DNA of 55,631 nt from positions 1 to 55,631 of the forward strand of contig PYGV01000008.1 of the NCBI GenBank assembly GCA_003022385.1, given 5' to 3'. Position numbers and translations under genes: made by a program. Source of the DNA: a filamentous cyanobacterium CCP3 (lineage in GTDB: Bacteria > Cyanobacteriota > Cyanobacteriia > Phormidesmidales > Phormidesmidaceae). Positions 1 to 8,810 of the stretch are shown here, in pieces (within the stretch, counting starts at the first letter, position 1; every line of letters begins with the position of its first letter). The notes beneath the pieces are model-generated. The model saw nothing but the letters and a program-made list of their open reading frames with translations, made no database searches and was not told the origin of the DNA.

Positions 1-2
1 GC

Positions 3-743
3 ATTGGCGCTCTGCGCGGCGGCAGTGCCCCGGCCATTCCCTACGTGATTGCACCCCGGCTCGATACAGTGCTTTCGCCCACGCCCGCCCTGCGCTGGAA
101 CCCGGTAGAAGGGGCCGAAACCTACCGAGTCTCGCTGCAAACCCGACGCGGCCCGCTGTGGGAACTTGAAACCGACCAGACCGCCATCCCCTACCCAGAG
201 GATCAGCCGCCGCTGACGCCGGGCACGCTCTACACCCTGGTGGTAGAGACCGATTCTAGGTCTAGCTCCACCGACGACCCGCCCGAGCTGCGGTTTAATT
301 TGCTGACGGGCGATCGCGCCGCGGCCGCCCAAACTGATATTGCCGCCGTCGAAGCTATGGACCTGCCCGACATGGTAAAAACGCTGATTTTGGTTGAAGA
401 CGTCTACCCTCGCTATGAACTGACCGCGGCCGCCATGGATGCCCTGGAGGGGCTGGTGGCGGCTGGTTGCGAAACCGCCAAAGTGCGTCGACTGCTGGGC
501 GATCTCTACCTCAAAAGCGGCCTGCGCCTGCTGGCGGAGCAGAACTACGATACTGCCCTAGCCCTGGCTTTGGCGACTGAAAATCTGGAAGAACAGGTGC
601 TGGCTCAGTACGGTCTGGGCACGCTCTACGCTCGGGTAGAGGAACCCGAAAAAGCGATCGAATACCTGGAAGCAGCCCAGGCGGGTGCCCTGGCGCTGGG
701 GGATACAACCCTGGCCGATGATATCGCCGCTGAACTGCCGTAG
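3..743 (+). CDS. TPR protein with N-terminal beta-sandwich-like region, 5' end outside window
   Basis: The reading frame is open from the first bases of the window, so the true start lies upstream; the GTG at 45 is only the first possible internal start. The N-terminal part visible here (about residues 15-90) has the look of an extracellular Ig/fibronectin-like module: the pattern 'LRWNPVEGAETYRVSL' is typical of beta-sandwich domains that precede TPRs in cyanobacterial envelope proteins. The C-terminal ~100 residues are helical with TPR character ('AQYGLGTLYARVEEPEKAIEYLEAA'). It ends with TAG at 741-743. Function unknown; a periplasmic scaffold or protein-interaction role is inference. The next gene downstream on the same strand is also a TPR protein. 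Confidence 0.75.
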   Translation: MGALRGGSAPAIPYVIAPRLDTVLSPTPALRWNPVEGAETYRVSLQTRRGPLWELETDQTAIPYPEDQPPLTPGTLYTLVVETDSRSSSTDDPPELRFNLLTGDRAAAAQTDIAAVEAMDLPDMVKTLILVEDVYPRYELTAAAMDALEGLVAAGCETAKVRRLLGDLYLKSGLRLLAEQNYDTALALALATENLEEQVLAQYGLGTLYARVEEPEKAIEYLEAAQAGALALGDTTLADDIAAELP

Positions 744-836
744 TAGCCTGCTTAAAGCGACCTGTTGTGCCCAATTTCCCGGCATGGGTGCGAGCAATTG
801 TGTCTATGCTTGTAGCTAATCCTCAGAAAGTACCTC

Positions 837-1346
837 ATGCCCCATCGGTTATCCTGGTTGAGCCTATTACCCTTACCGCTGCTGCTGTGGGGAATGCCTG
901 GACTGGCCACCGAGCTAGAGCAAACACTCGTTGAACGCAGACACAGTGAAGTCTTTTTAGAGGTGGCTCAGCCGTTGCCGATAATTGATGGTAACAAAAC
1001 TCTGTCTGGACAGACTCAGCAAAACAACGACAGTGCTTCTAGTCGCCAAGCTGAAGCAAATCGACTTTTACAGGAAGGTATTGATAAGTACAACCGCAAC
1101 GATTGGCAAGCAGCCCTCACCCCATGGAAGCAAGCCTCAGAGATTTATCAAGCAATTGGCGATCGCGCAGGCGTATCCCAAATCCTTAACAACATTGGCA
1201 GCGTTTATCAATTGCTGGGGAACTTTCCCGAGGCGCTCGCGCAGTACGAAGCCAGCCTGGCAATTAAACACGAGATTGGCGACTGGGCGGGCGAAGCCAA
1301 AACCCTCGTAAATCTTGGCACTGTCAATGTCAACTTAAATATGTAG
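837..1346 (+). CDS. Secreted TPR protein, probably truncated
   Basis: 169 codons. An N-terminal signal peptide (residues 1-25, LSLLPLPLLLWGMPGLA) leads into TPR repeats from about residue 75, including the pattern 'ILNNIGSVYQLLGNFPEALAQYEASLAI'. Cyanobacterial proteins with this start normally carry many more TPRs and often a C-terminal CHAT peptidase-like domain. Here the frame stops in the third repeat after 'LVNLGTVNVNLNM', and no continuation appears in other frames of the following ~400 bases. It is therefore probably the 5' remnant of a longer gene. The short form could still be translated and exported. Identification as a TPR protein is secure; the truncation is inference from family length. 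Confidence 0.65.
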   Translation: MPHRLSWLSLLPLPLLLWGMPGLATELEQTLVERRHSEVFLEVAQPLPIIDGNKTLSGQTQQNNDSASSRQAEANRLLQEGIDKYNRNDWQAALTPWKQASEIYQAIGDRAGVSQILNNIGSVYQLLGNFPEALAQYEASLAIKHEIGDWAGEAKTLVNLGTVNVNLNM

Positions 1347-1785
1347 GTATAGCGCTTCCAAGGCGGGAATCGTTTCGCCAGGGTTACTAGGGTATGAGTT
1401 GATGTGGCCAGCGTATCTGTGATAAGTCCGAGTACAGGTACAGAACTCCTCTAGCATTAGATATCGCCCTAGAAGCTGCGTAGTCATTGAACAGCTGCCT
1501 CCCCGACCTGGTTCTTCAACTCCAAGGCTAGAGTAACAATGCTGCAACCACCCATGCATGGTCAAGAGTTGAGCCTCAAGGTCGTTGATATATAAAGCTT
1601 TGGAGAATTGTCCAACCGTTTTTCCAAAAAAACTGACTGGATTTTTTCAATTATAATGAAAGTTGTTCTATCCAATTGTTTTTCTTCGGCTAAGGTACGA
1701 CGACGCAACAAGCGTTTCACGCCTTGAAATTGTCCAACCGTATTTTTAGTTGACAGAGCGTTGTGTTTGCCTCTACCGATCAGCT
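1347..1785. other. Intergenic stretch with a 14-bp direct repeat
   Basis: This AT-richer stretch separates the truncated TPR gene from the next gene. No convincing ORF is seen. The 14-mer AATTGTCCAACCGT occurs at 1606-1619 and again at 1728-1741, both followed by a T-rich run, with a related degenerate copy (TATCCAATTGTTTTT) between them. The region could be the scar of an insertion or deletion that removed the 3' part of the TPR gene. Confidence 0.5.
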
Positions 1786-2334
1786 ATGCCAGCTCAACCT
1801 GAAACCAGACCCCTCGGAGAAATATTGCGCCGGGCAGGATTGCTCTCCCAGGCGCAGCTTGATGTGGTGCTTCAGGACCAAAAATGGCAGCCCGATCTGA
1901 GAATCGGCGACATTCTGGAGCTGCGCGGGTGGGTTAATCGAGACGCGATTGAGTTTTTTGCCGAACAGTGGCCAAAGCTCGCTGCCCAGGGCCGAGAGCA
2001 TCCCATCGGGTATTACTTTCAGCAGGCAGGGCTGCTGGACGCTCAACAGGTAAACGCCCTGCTGAGCGAGCAACAGCAGGCGGGGCTGAGAATTGGGGCG
2101 CTGGCGGTTTTGCACGGGTGGCTTTCTCAAGAGACGCTCGACTGGTTTCTGCGATCGCTGGCACCGGAGGAGTCTGCGGCCTCAGCCTTCATCAAGCGCA
2201 AGCAGGCGAATCGTGGTAATCATCACGTGAGTCACGCGACTCAGGAACAGCCCACCCAGCCAAAGACGGTTGCAGACCCACCAGCCGAAGCGCCCACAGA
2301 GACCAATCCAGACGATGTCTCCTGGGTTGGTTAA
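1786..2334 (+). CDS. Tandem-repeat protein with two PilB/GspE N-terminal-like modules
   Basis: I choose ATG 1786 (MPAQPETRP...) over the upstream TTG at 1750; this gives 182 aa. Two internal ~60-residue repeats are visible: 'PLGEILRRAGLLSQAQLDVVL' followed by 'LRIGDILELRGWVNRDAIEFF', then 'IGYYFQQAGLLDAQQVNALL' followed by 'LRIGALAVLHGWLSQETLDWF'. The pattern 'lG.iL...Gll...ql...L..Q' resembles the helical N-terminal domain of type II secretion/type IV pilus ATPases (T2SSE_N family). No ATPase domain follows; the last ~50 residues are Pro/Thr/Gln-rich and probably disordered. It could act as a stand-alone protein-interaction or signalling adaptor. Function not known. Confidence 0.6.
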   Translation: MPAQPETRPLGEILRRAGLLSQAQLDVVLQDQKWQPDLRIGDILELRGWVNRDAIEFFAEQWPKLAAQGREHPIGYYFQQAGLLDAQQVNALLSEQQQAGLRIGALAVLHGWLSQETLDWFLRSLAPEESAASAFIKRKQANRGNHHVSHATQEQPTQPKTVADPPAEAPTETNPDDVSWVG

Positions 2335-2394
2335 ATAGTGGCTACAAGGTGGGCATGGCAACCCTTCCCAAACGGTGTTCGCCCAGCCTCAGGT

Positions 2395-2760
2395 CTATTT
2401 ACCCTCTGCGCCCGTCACCCGTTTGACGGCATCGGTAGCCTTTTCGACCAGGCTTTCGTTGTCCTCTTCGGGGTCAAACTTGCCCTCGGCCTGGCGCATC
2501 TCTTCTCGCAGGCCAGTCGCTTCACTCAGGTCATAGGCTCGGTTTAGCCGGTCTTCGGCGCTCAGGGGTTGGCCCTGGGTGCGGCCCGTCAGCTCGTCCT
2601 TAGTTTGGCCGTGGGCCTCTTTTGAATCGAAGGGAATTTGGGCCAGACTCGGCTGCACAGCAACGGTCAAAAAGCTGAACAGGCTGAGTAAACAGGCCAA
2701 CCCGAGCATCAGCAGGCGTCGTCCCAGGCGATCGCAGTGAATTGAGGAGAGTAGCGTCAT
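2395..2760 (-). CDS. Small secreted hypothetical protein
   Basis: 121 aa. A long N-terminal hydrophobic stretch (about residues 14-38, LLMLGLACLLSLFSFLTVAVQ) ends at a probable signal peptidase site after 'PSLA'. The mature part is short, charged and helical (DRLNRAYDLSEATGLREEMRQ...) and ends in a 'EKATDAVKRVTGAEGK' tail. Its composition recalls small stress-inducible secreted cyanobacterial proteins, but I do not recognise a named family. The gene stands alone between two plus-strand genes. Confidence 0.55.
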   Translation of the reverse strand: MTLLSSIHCDRLGRRLLMLGLACLLSLFSFLTVAVQPSLAQIPFDSKEAHGQTKDELTGRTQGQPLSAEDRLNRAYDLSEATGLREEMRQAEGKFDPEEDNESLVEKATDAVKRVTGAEGK

Positions 2761-2903
2761 CGGTAAGTCTCGTAGTCTGGTCTCGTATTTGAGCTGAGGT
2801 CACTGGCGCTGGCGATAGCCTCACCTGAGCTATCCCTGCGGTAGCTTCAACCTATCGGTGCAGCGGTACGGCCTGTTCTGTCTAGCGACATATTTTGTCG
2901 TCG

Positions 2904-3053
2904 TTACGATTCGTTGGTGTTATCTTCTGGATGAGGCTCAGTCAGAGTTGGCTCGGCGACTGCAATGGCGACCCAAGCCCATTTAAGTTTGCGCTCAGCT
3001 AGTCTTAGCTCAGCAGGGTGGCTCAAGCTGTAGGGAATTTCATCGTTAGCCAT
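2904..3053 (-). CDS. Possible 49-residue hypothetical protein
   Basis: Reading from ATG 3053 gives MANDEIPYSLSHPAELRLAE... (49 aa, TAG/TAA-bounded). The frame extends upstream to another possible start at 3098, but that extension is poorly justified. The protein has a short amphipathic, Trp-containing segment (LKWAWVAIAVAEP) and an acidic tail. No Shine-Dalgarno sequence is evident, and no family is recognised. It may be only a chance ORF. Confidence 0.3.
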   Translation of the reverse strand: MANDEIPYSLSHPAELRLAERKLKWAWVAIAVAEPTLTEPHPEDNTNES

Positions 3054-3140
3054 AGTGCTAAGTAAGCAGACCGCGCCACTGATTACCCCCGCCAGCATAC
3101 CCTAGGGTCTATGATCGAGGGGTTCAAGACCAAGCCCCCC

Positions 3141-5072
3141 ATGACTTTATTTACGCTGCGCTCTGCCACCAAAGACTTTGGCATCAAAGAAATTCTTCGC
3201 GATGCCAGCTTTAGCCTGGATGAGGGCGACAAGGTGGGCCTGATTGGCACCAACGGCTCGGGCAAATCGACCTTGCTAAAGATGATCGCGGGGCTAGAGC
3301 CCTTTGACGGCGGCGACTTTTGGGTCAACCCTGGGGCAAAAATTGTCTACCTGCCCCAGCAGCCCGACTTCGAGGCCGATCGCACGGTGCTAGAGCAGGT
3401 GTTTGCCGACGCGGGTGAGCAGATGGCCCTGATTCGTGAGTACGAAGATATCTCGCACCACATGGCCCAGGGTACGGGCGATGCCAATGCGCTGATGGCA
3501 AAGCTCTCGACGGTTTCCGAAAAAATTGCCGCTGCCGACGCCTGGGATCTGGAAACCAACGCCAAGGCGATTCTCAGCAAGCTGGGCATTGACGACTTTG
3601 ATGCCAAAGTGGGTGACCTGTCGGGGGGGTACAGAAAGCGGGTGGCGATCGCCGCCGCCCTGCTCTCTGACCCCGACGCCCTGCTGATGGACGAGCCCAC
3701 CAACCACCTCGATGCCGAGTCGGTGGAGTGGCTGCAAAGCTACCTGAGCGGCTTTCGCGGCGCGCTGCTGCTGATCACCCACGATCGCTACTTTCTCGAC
3801 CAGGTGACCAACCGCATTCTCGAGATCGATCGCGGCGACCTCTACGGCTACGCGGGCAACTATTCCTACTACCTGGAGAAAAAGGCGCTGGCCGAGGCGG
3901 CTGAGATTAGTTCGCAGAAAAAGCATGCGGGCGTGCTGCGCCGCGAGCTGGAATGGCTCAAGCGCGGCCCCAAGGCCCGCAGCACCAAGCAAAAGGCCCG
4001 CATCGATCGCATTGGCGACATGCAAAACCGCGAGTTCAAAGAATCCCTGGGCAAAGTAGATATTGCCACCGTCGGTCGCCGCATCGGCAAGAAGGTGATC
4101 GAGCTGGAGCATGTCTCTAAAAGCTACGAAGATCGCCTGCTGTTCAAAGACTTCACCTATGCCTTTGCCCCCGACGATCGCATCGGCATCATCGGCCCCA
4201 ACGGCGTCGGCAAATCGACCCTGATGAATGTGATTACCGGGCGGCTGGAGCCCGACAGCGGCAGCGTCGATATCGGCACCACCATTCACGTCGGCTACTT
4301 CGACCAGCATTCCGAAGACCTATTTGCCAACCCCAGCCAGCGGGTGATCGAGTACCTCAAAGAAACCGCCGAACTGGTCACCACCAGCGACGGCAGCGTG
4401 ATCACCGCCTCCCAAATGCTGGAGCGGTTTTTGTTCACCTCGAACCAGCAGTACGCTCCGCTGGAAAAGCTCTCCGGCGGCGAGCGGCGGCGGCTGTTTT
4501 TGCTGCGGGTGCTGCTGTCGTCGCCGAATCTGCTGATTCTCGACGAGCCCACCAACGACCTAGACGTGCAAACCCTGGGCGTGCTCGAAGAGTACCTGGA
4601 GGAGTTCAACGGCTGCGTGATAGTGGTCTCCCACGATCGCTACTTTCTCGATCGCACCGTCAACACCATTTTTGCTTTTGAGGGCAACGGCGTACTGCGG
4701 CAGTACCCCGGCAACTACTCGGTCTATTTAGACTACAAAAAAGCCAACTCAGAGGTCGAAAAAGAGACTGAGAAGCAGACAACCTCTAGCCCGCCCGTCG
4801 CTGCTTCGGCCCAGACGGTAGCCCCGTCCCATTCGACCACCGAGGCCAAACCCAAAAAACTGTCTTACAAAGAAAAGCGGGAATACGAGCAGCTTGAGGC
4901 CCAAATTCCCGCTATGGAAGCTGAGAAAGAAGCGCTGGAGAAACAACTCTACGACAACCCACCCAGTGACTACGCCGAGGTCGCCAAGCTCTCCGAGCGC
5001 CTGGGCGAACTCACCGCCACCATAGACACCTCTACCGAACGCTGGCTGGAACTGGCCGAGCGCTCAGAGTAG
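3141..5072 (+). CDS. ABC-F family ATPase (Uup-like)
   Basis: ATG 3141 starts 'MTLFTLRSATKDFG'; the frame is open 30 bases further upstream, but homologues start here. 643 aa. Two ABC domains are complete. Domain 1 has Walker A GTNGSGKS (36-43), signature LSGGYRKR (~159) and Walker B LLMDEPTNHLD (~181). Domain 2 has Walker A GPNGVGKS (~352), signature LSGGERRR (~444) and Walker B LLILDEPTNDLD (~464). There is no transmembrane segment. An ~80-residue linker rich in Arg/Lys separates the domains, and a C-terminal coiled coil (~575-640) after a Ser/Thr-rich spacer matches the Uup subgroup. ABC-F proteins act on the ribosome or nucleic acids, not in transport. Monocistronic; a G+C-rich hairpin follows at 5128-5146. 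Confidence 0.93.
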   Translation: MTLFTLRSATKDFGIKEILRDASFSLDEGDKVGLIGTNGSGKSTLLKMIAGLEPFDGGDFWVNPGAKIVYLPQQPDFEADRTVLEQVFADAGEQMALIREYEDISHHMAQGTGDANALMAKLSTVSEKIAAADAWDLETNAKAILSKLGIDDFDAKVGDLSGGYRKRVAIAAALLSDPDALLMDEPTNHLDAESVEWLQSYLSGFRGALLLITHDRYFLDQVTNRILEIDRGDLYGYAGNYSYYLEKKALAEAAEISSQKKHAGVLRRELEWLKRGPKARSTKQKARIDRIGDMQNREFKESLGKVDIATVGRRIGKKVIELEHVSKSYEDRLLFKDFTYAFAPDDRIGIIGPNGVGKSTLMNVITGRLEPDSGSVDIGTTIHVGYFDQHSEDLFANPSQRVIEYLKETAELVTTSDGSVITASQMLERFLFTSNQQYAPLEKLSGGERRRLFLLRVLLSSPNLLILDEPTNDLDVQTLGVLEEYLEEFNGCVIVVSHDRYFLDRTVNTIFAFEGNGVLRQYPGNYSVYLDYKKANSEVEKETEKQTTSSPPVAASAQTVAPSHSTTEAKPKKLSYKEKREYEQLEAQIPAMEAEKEALEKQLYDNPPSDYAEVAKLSERLGELTATIDTSTERWLELAERSE

Positions 5073-5127
5073 ACCCATTGGAAGCCGACTTTTCTGCCTA
5101 ACTTTTCCCTTAGCTAAACAAAAGAAT

Positions 5128-5146
5128 CGGCGGCGTTTTGCCGCCG
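5128..5146. terminator. Hairpin between convergent genes
   Basis: Perfect 7-bp stem CGGCGGC / GCCGCCG with loop GTTTT, placed between the convergent ABC-F gene and the repeat-protein gene. No strong T-run follows on either strand, so it is a weak terminator candidate or an mRNA 3' stabiliser. Confidence 0.45.
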
Positions 5147-5230
5147 AGAGAAGCCGCAAAGGGACAGCTCATCCTAGGTAATCGAGACTAGATCAGGCCT
5201 CGACTGGCACCTTGGTTAGTAAGGATGCAA

Positions 5231-5690
5231 TTATTGACCAGGAGTAGCGCGATTGTTGGGGCCCTGAGAGTTGGGCGCGACCACACCGGGCTGGTTAGTA
5301 TCCTGGTTCTGCGTGTCCATATTCATCATGGGCTGCTGTTGCTGGCTGGGGCTGGTGCCTTGGCCAGGAGTGACGCGGTTGTTGGGGCTCTGGGAGTTGG
5401 GCGCTACAACGCCGGGCAGGTTGGTATCCTGGTTTTGCGTATCCATGTCCATCATGGGCTGTTGGTTAGGAGTCGTACCTTGGCCGGGAGTGGCGCGGTT
5501 GTTTGGGCTCTGGGAGTTGGGCGCCACGACACCGGGCAGGTTGGTGTCCTGATTTTCGTTCTGCATCATGGGCTGCTGCCGCTGGCTGGGGGTGGTGCCT
5601 TGGCCAGGGTTAGCGCGGTTGTTAGGGCTTTGGGAATTGGGCGCTACTACACCGGGCAGGTTGGTATCTTGACGCTGGTTAGTGCGATCG
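5231..5690. repeat. Four in-frame tandem repeats, period 120-126 bp
   Basis: The plus-strand landmark GGGCGC at the VVAPN block recurs at about 5273, 5399, 5519 and 5639, giving spacings of 126, 120 and 120. The outer copies have diverged by substitutions, mostly at third positions, which implies selection on the protein. Confidence 0.8.
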
Positions 5691-5986
5691 CCTGAAGTGT
5701 AAGTATTGGCCTGATTGTCATTGACCCAAAGCTCTCTATCGGTGGGCCAGGCGCGGTTGTTAGGCCCCATATCGTCGGGAGAAAGAACGCCACTGGTTAG
5801 GCTATTTTGGCGGTATTCAAATCGGCTCAACACGCCTTCGTCTAGCGATCGGGCGGCGGCTGTGTTGACATTTGCCCTGGCGGCAGCCGTATCGATCCGC
5901 GAATCAAGATCAGTTTGAGCCTGGGCAGTCACCCCTACAGCCAAGGCCATAGTGGCAGACAAAGAACCTAAAATAAAGCGTTTCAT
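5231..5986 (-). CDS. Secreted protein with four ~40-residue tandem repeats
   Basis: The start is ATG 5986, preceded by AAGGAG at good spacing; an upstream in-frame start is less likely. 251 aa. The signal peptide (MKRFILGSLSATMALAVG..., cleavage near AQA-QTD) is followed by a ~75-residue unique region and then four repeats built on 'QDTNLPGVVAPNSQSPNN' plus a Gln/Met/Pro-rich spacer ('TPSQRQQPMMQNE' type). At the DNA level the repeats have periods of 120-126 bp. The last copy differs (TNQPGVV) and the protein ends in it. The composition is low-complexity, Asn/Gln/Pro-rich and free of Cys. It is probably a cell-wall or extracellular protein, but no family is recognised. Confidence 0.7.
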   Translation of the reverse strand: MKRFILGSLSATMALAVGVTAQAQTDLDSRIDTAAARANVNTAAARSLDEGVLSRFEYRQNSLTSGVLSPDDMGPNNRAWPTDRELWVNDNQANTYTSGDRTNQRQDTNLPGVVAPNSQSPNNRANPGQGTTPSQRQQPMMQNENQDTNLPGVVAPNSQSPNNRATPGQGTTPNQQPMMDMDTQNQDTNLPGVVAPNSQSPNNRVTPGQGTSPSQQQQPMMNMDTQNQDTNQPGVVAPNSQGPNNRATPGQ

Positions 5987-6508
5987 TGCGTCTCCTTGAG
6001 TAGTCATTTCAGTTGAGTGCTGAGCAGCAACTCTGCAATCGTTTTTAGACTCAAACGTGAGCAACGTCGAAGCAGTGTGTACTTCTCGTAGTCACGTTGA
6101 GCGTGGTCGAAAACAGGTTTGCTGCATTGCGTTAGCCTAACGACAATGTAGAGCGGCTCAATCGACTAACGGTTGTAGATCGACCGCACTAAAAACGCTT
6201 CGAGAGAGAGAGAAAGGAAGAGAAAAAGACCTTCCCCCTTACGGGAACACCGCCTCTGACAAACCACATGGGGCGCTAGCTTTACAGGCCAATGCTTGAT
6301 AGATCTGAGGCGATGGGCGCTGGGCCATCGGCAACTAGGGCTGCGATCGAGCTGACAGTTTTGTTTAGCGGCCAGCTATGCAGGGTCGTCAAGGCCTATG
6401 CCAAGACCGATTGCGGAGGCAACGGTTTGATCGGCGACTTGCAGCGTCTATGCTCGGTGTCACGGGCGGACAGCCACCGCTGGGTTATCCAGGGCTGAGG
6501 CCGTCGGG
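5987..6508. other. Intergenic, no gene supported
   Basis: Holds the upstream region of the repeat protein and the 3' side of the kinase gene. A GA-rich run lies near 6200-6230. An open frame at 6292-6498 has no Shine-Dalgarno sequence and no family resemblance, so I do not call it. Confidence 0.5.
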
Positions 6509-8395
6509 CTAGCTCCGCGATCGCCAGGGTAAGCCAGTCTTGGGGGGTGAGGCAGGGGAAGCCGCATCTGGGTCTGGGGGTTGATACTGGTAGCGCACCC
6601 CTAGATGCTTAGCCAGGGCCTTCAAAAGCTGTGTCGTGTCCACGGGCTTGCGGATAAAGTCATCGCACCCCGCCTGCAAAATACTGGCCCGCTCTGACTC
6701 AAAGGTGCTAGCGGTAAGCGCCACGATAATGGTGTCGCGGCCCTCGGGCTGCTGCTTAATCACCCGGGTCGCCTCACGGCCATCCATTTCCGGCATTCGC
6801 ATATCCATCCAGATCAGGTGGGGGCGGTGCCGTTGCCACTGATCGATCGCCTCCCGCCCGCTGGCGGCTTCGTAGAGTTCAAAGCCCAGGGGGCTCAGCA
6901 GCTGAACTAAAAACTGACGGTTTTCCCAGTGGTCATCGACCACCAGCAGGCGGTAGGTGGGTTGGCCTGGGGCCATACCGCTGACCACGCGCTGATCGGC
7001 GGTGGACAGGCCCAGCCCTGGGCCTTCTCGCAGGGGCACGATGCCAGTAAAGCAGGTGCCCACCCCAACGGTGCTCTCTACCGTCAGGCTACCCCCCATC
7101 AAAACCACCATCTGGTAGCTGATAGCCAATCCTAGACCAGTGCCCTCCTGGGACTGACGCCCAGTGGCGGTTTGCACAAAGGGATCAAAAAGCACCGCCA
7201 ATTCGTCATCGGTAATGCCGTCGCCAGTATCAAGCACCTTGAAGGTAATTTGGTAATTCTCTTTGCTCTGGGAAGCCGCTGCCCTCACCTGCAAGCTAAC
7301 GGAACCCTGCTGGGTGAATTTAATCGCGTTCCCCAGTAGGTTGATCAGCACCTGGCGCAGCTTACCCTCGTCACCGATTACCCAACTCGGCACCTCAGAG
7401 CTGCAGTCAAAGGTCAAGGTTAGGCCTTTGTGCTCGGCTCGCAGCCGCAGCATATCGATCAGCGCTCCCAGGGCGGCATGCAGATTGAAGGGGGCCTGGC
7501 TGAGGGTAAGACGGCCAGCTTCAATTTTGGCCATATCCAATACGTCGTTGATTAATCCCAGCAAGTGCTCACCGCTGCGATGAATAATATCCAGAGCGGA
7601 CTGCTGCTTATCAACTGAAGGGGAACCCTGGGACCCCTGGCTACGCTGCAGGTCGCGCCGCATCAGCTGGGTAAACCCCAGAATGGCATTCAGCGGGGTA
7701 CGCAGCTCATGGCTCATGTTGGCCAGGAAGGTACTTTTGGCCAGATTGGCGGCTTCGGCAGCCTCCTTGGCCTTTTGCAGCTCTAGCGTGCGAGCCTGTA
7801 CCCGCTGCTCCAGAGTTTCGTTGAGCAGCTGTAAATCGGTCTCAAACTGATGCCGGGCGATCGCGCCCCCGATACTGCCTGCGATCGCCAGCAGGGCAAA
7901 CCGGGCGGTATCGTCCCAGTGGCGCTCCTGGTGGCAATCATCAAAGCCAACAAAGCCCCAGAAGCAATCTCCGATAAAGATAGGAACCACCAGAATTGAC
8001 TGAATCGCCTGGGGCTCCAGCAGCGCTCGTTCGGAGGCAGGAAAGTCCTTAATCAAGCCGACGATGGGCTGCTGGCGGCTGAGTACCTCAAGCCAGCGGG
8101 GCAAAATATCCTGCAAAAGTAAGTTTTGGAGCTCAGGGTTATCAATTTCTGGGGTTACGCCCGTCGCCACCCACTCCCAGCGCTGGCTCACTGCAATCTG
8201 CCCAGTTTCGGGGTGCAAGTGTTTTTGAAAGATGTAGATCCGATCAACATCGGTGGCCGAGCCAAGCGCTTCTAGGGCCGACTGCATTGAGTCGCGAGGG
8301 TCACTAACCGTCAGCAACCGATTGGTGGCAACGGCAATTCCCTGAAGCAGGCGGTCACTGATAGATTCAGGCCGAGGTTGGGGATCAGCGGTCAT
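6509..8395 (-). CDS. GAF-domain hybrid sensor histidine kinase
   Basis: I choose ATG 8395 ([11 protein letters not shown]...) rather than TTG 8407; 628 aa. Domain order: N-terminal GAF sensor (~15-180, '[11 protein letters not shown]... [16 protein letters not shown]'), short coiled coil, HisKA with the phospho-acceptor in '[16 protein letters not shown]' (His ~229), HATPase with N box, 'DTGDGI' and 'GTGLGLAIS', then a C-terminal receiver with 'LLVVDDH' and the phospho-acceptor Asp in '[12 protein letters not shown]' (~530), ending 'DDFIRKPVD'. No membrane segment is visible, so it is a cytoplasmic phosphorelay kinase. The bound ligand is unknown. No separate response regulator lies next to it, so output must go through another partner. 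A typical cyanobacterial hybrid kinase. Confidence 0.92.
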   Translation of the reverse strand: MTADPQPRPESISDRLLQGIAVATNRLLTVSDPRDSMQSALEALGSATDVDRIYIFQKHLHPETGQIAVSQRWEWVATGVTPEIDNPELQNLLLQDILPRWLEVLSRQQPIVGLIKDFPASERALLEPQAIQSILVVPIFIGDCFWGFVGFDDCHQERHWDDTARFALLAIAGSIGGAIARHQFETDLQLLNETLEQRVQARTLELQKAKEAAEAANLAKSTFLANMSHELRTPLNAILGFTQLMRRDLQRSQGSQGSPSVDKQQSALDIIHRSGEHLLGLINDVLDMAKIEAGRLTLSQAPFNLHAALGALIDMLRLRAEHKGLTLTFDCSSEVPSWVIGDEGKLRQVLINLLGNAIKFTQQGSVSLQVRAAASQSKENYQITFKVLDTGDGITDDELAVLFDPFVQTATGRQSQEGTGLGLAISYQMVVLMGGSLTVESTVGVGTCFTGIVPLREGPGLGLSTADQRVVSGMAPGQPTYRLLVVDDHWENRQFLVQLLSPLGFELYEAASGREAIDQWQRHRPHLIWMDMRMPEMDGREATRVIKQQPEGRDTIIVALTASTFESERASILQAGCDDFIRKPVDTTQLLKALAKHLGVRYQYQPPDPDAASPASPPKTGLPWRSRS

Positions 8396-8810
8396 AACAT
8401 GCAGCAAAGTCTGAAGGGGTGACCTCTAGCATCGTTTCTGTTACGGGAAAATAGCATCAGAAGCGCTATACCAATCAAATAAAACCCGTTTTACCCCTGT
8501 ACATAGCGATCAATTTTCGATCAGTTTTCCAATCTTAAAGCCTTTTCCTTACAAAAATGCAGATTTTAGCAGCGTTCCGATCCGCGATATTAGCAAAGTT
8601 ACCGCAGGATCGTAAACGCTGAGTCGCGGCGGCGAACGTGAGCTATCTACATGCGTAGCCTAAACCATTCAGGGATTGTTCAGGTCAGCCGCATCTCTGT
8701 ATACCGCCGCTCTCGGCGGCTAAACGGCCCTTGGAGTACCAAACCCCGAAGACAGATCTGTCTCCGGGGTGCATTGGGCCCTGCTCTAGGGTGCCGATCG
8801 CCTCAGGGAG
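8396..8810. other. Intergenic region with hairpins, no gene
   Basis: Between two minus-strand genes. It contains the palindrome described at 8743-8770 and a small hairpin CCGCC-N6-GGCGG near 8704-8720. No supported ORF. Confidence 0.5.
8743..8770 (-). terminator. Palindromic terminator-like element
   Basis: ACCCCG ... CGGGGT arms enclose the perfect palindrome GACAGATCTGTC (8751-8762). It lies just beyond the stop of the minus-strand hydrolase gene, where it would end that transcript. It has almost no loop and no strong T-run, so the function is tentative. Confidence 0.4.

Noticed and set aside
3390-4310. Long minus-strand open frame opposite the ABC-F gene
   Set aside because: Shadow of a GC-rich coding region; the plus-strand protein has all ABC-F motifs.
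6292-6498. 68-codon open frame upstream of the kinase gene's 3' side
   Set aside because: No Shine-Dalgarno, no family resemblance, composition unlike a protein; likely chance.
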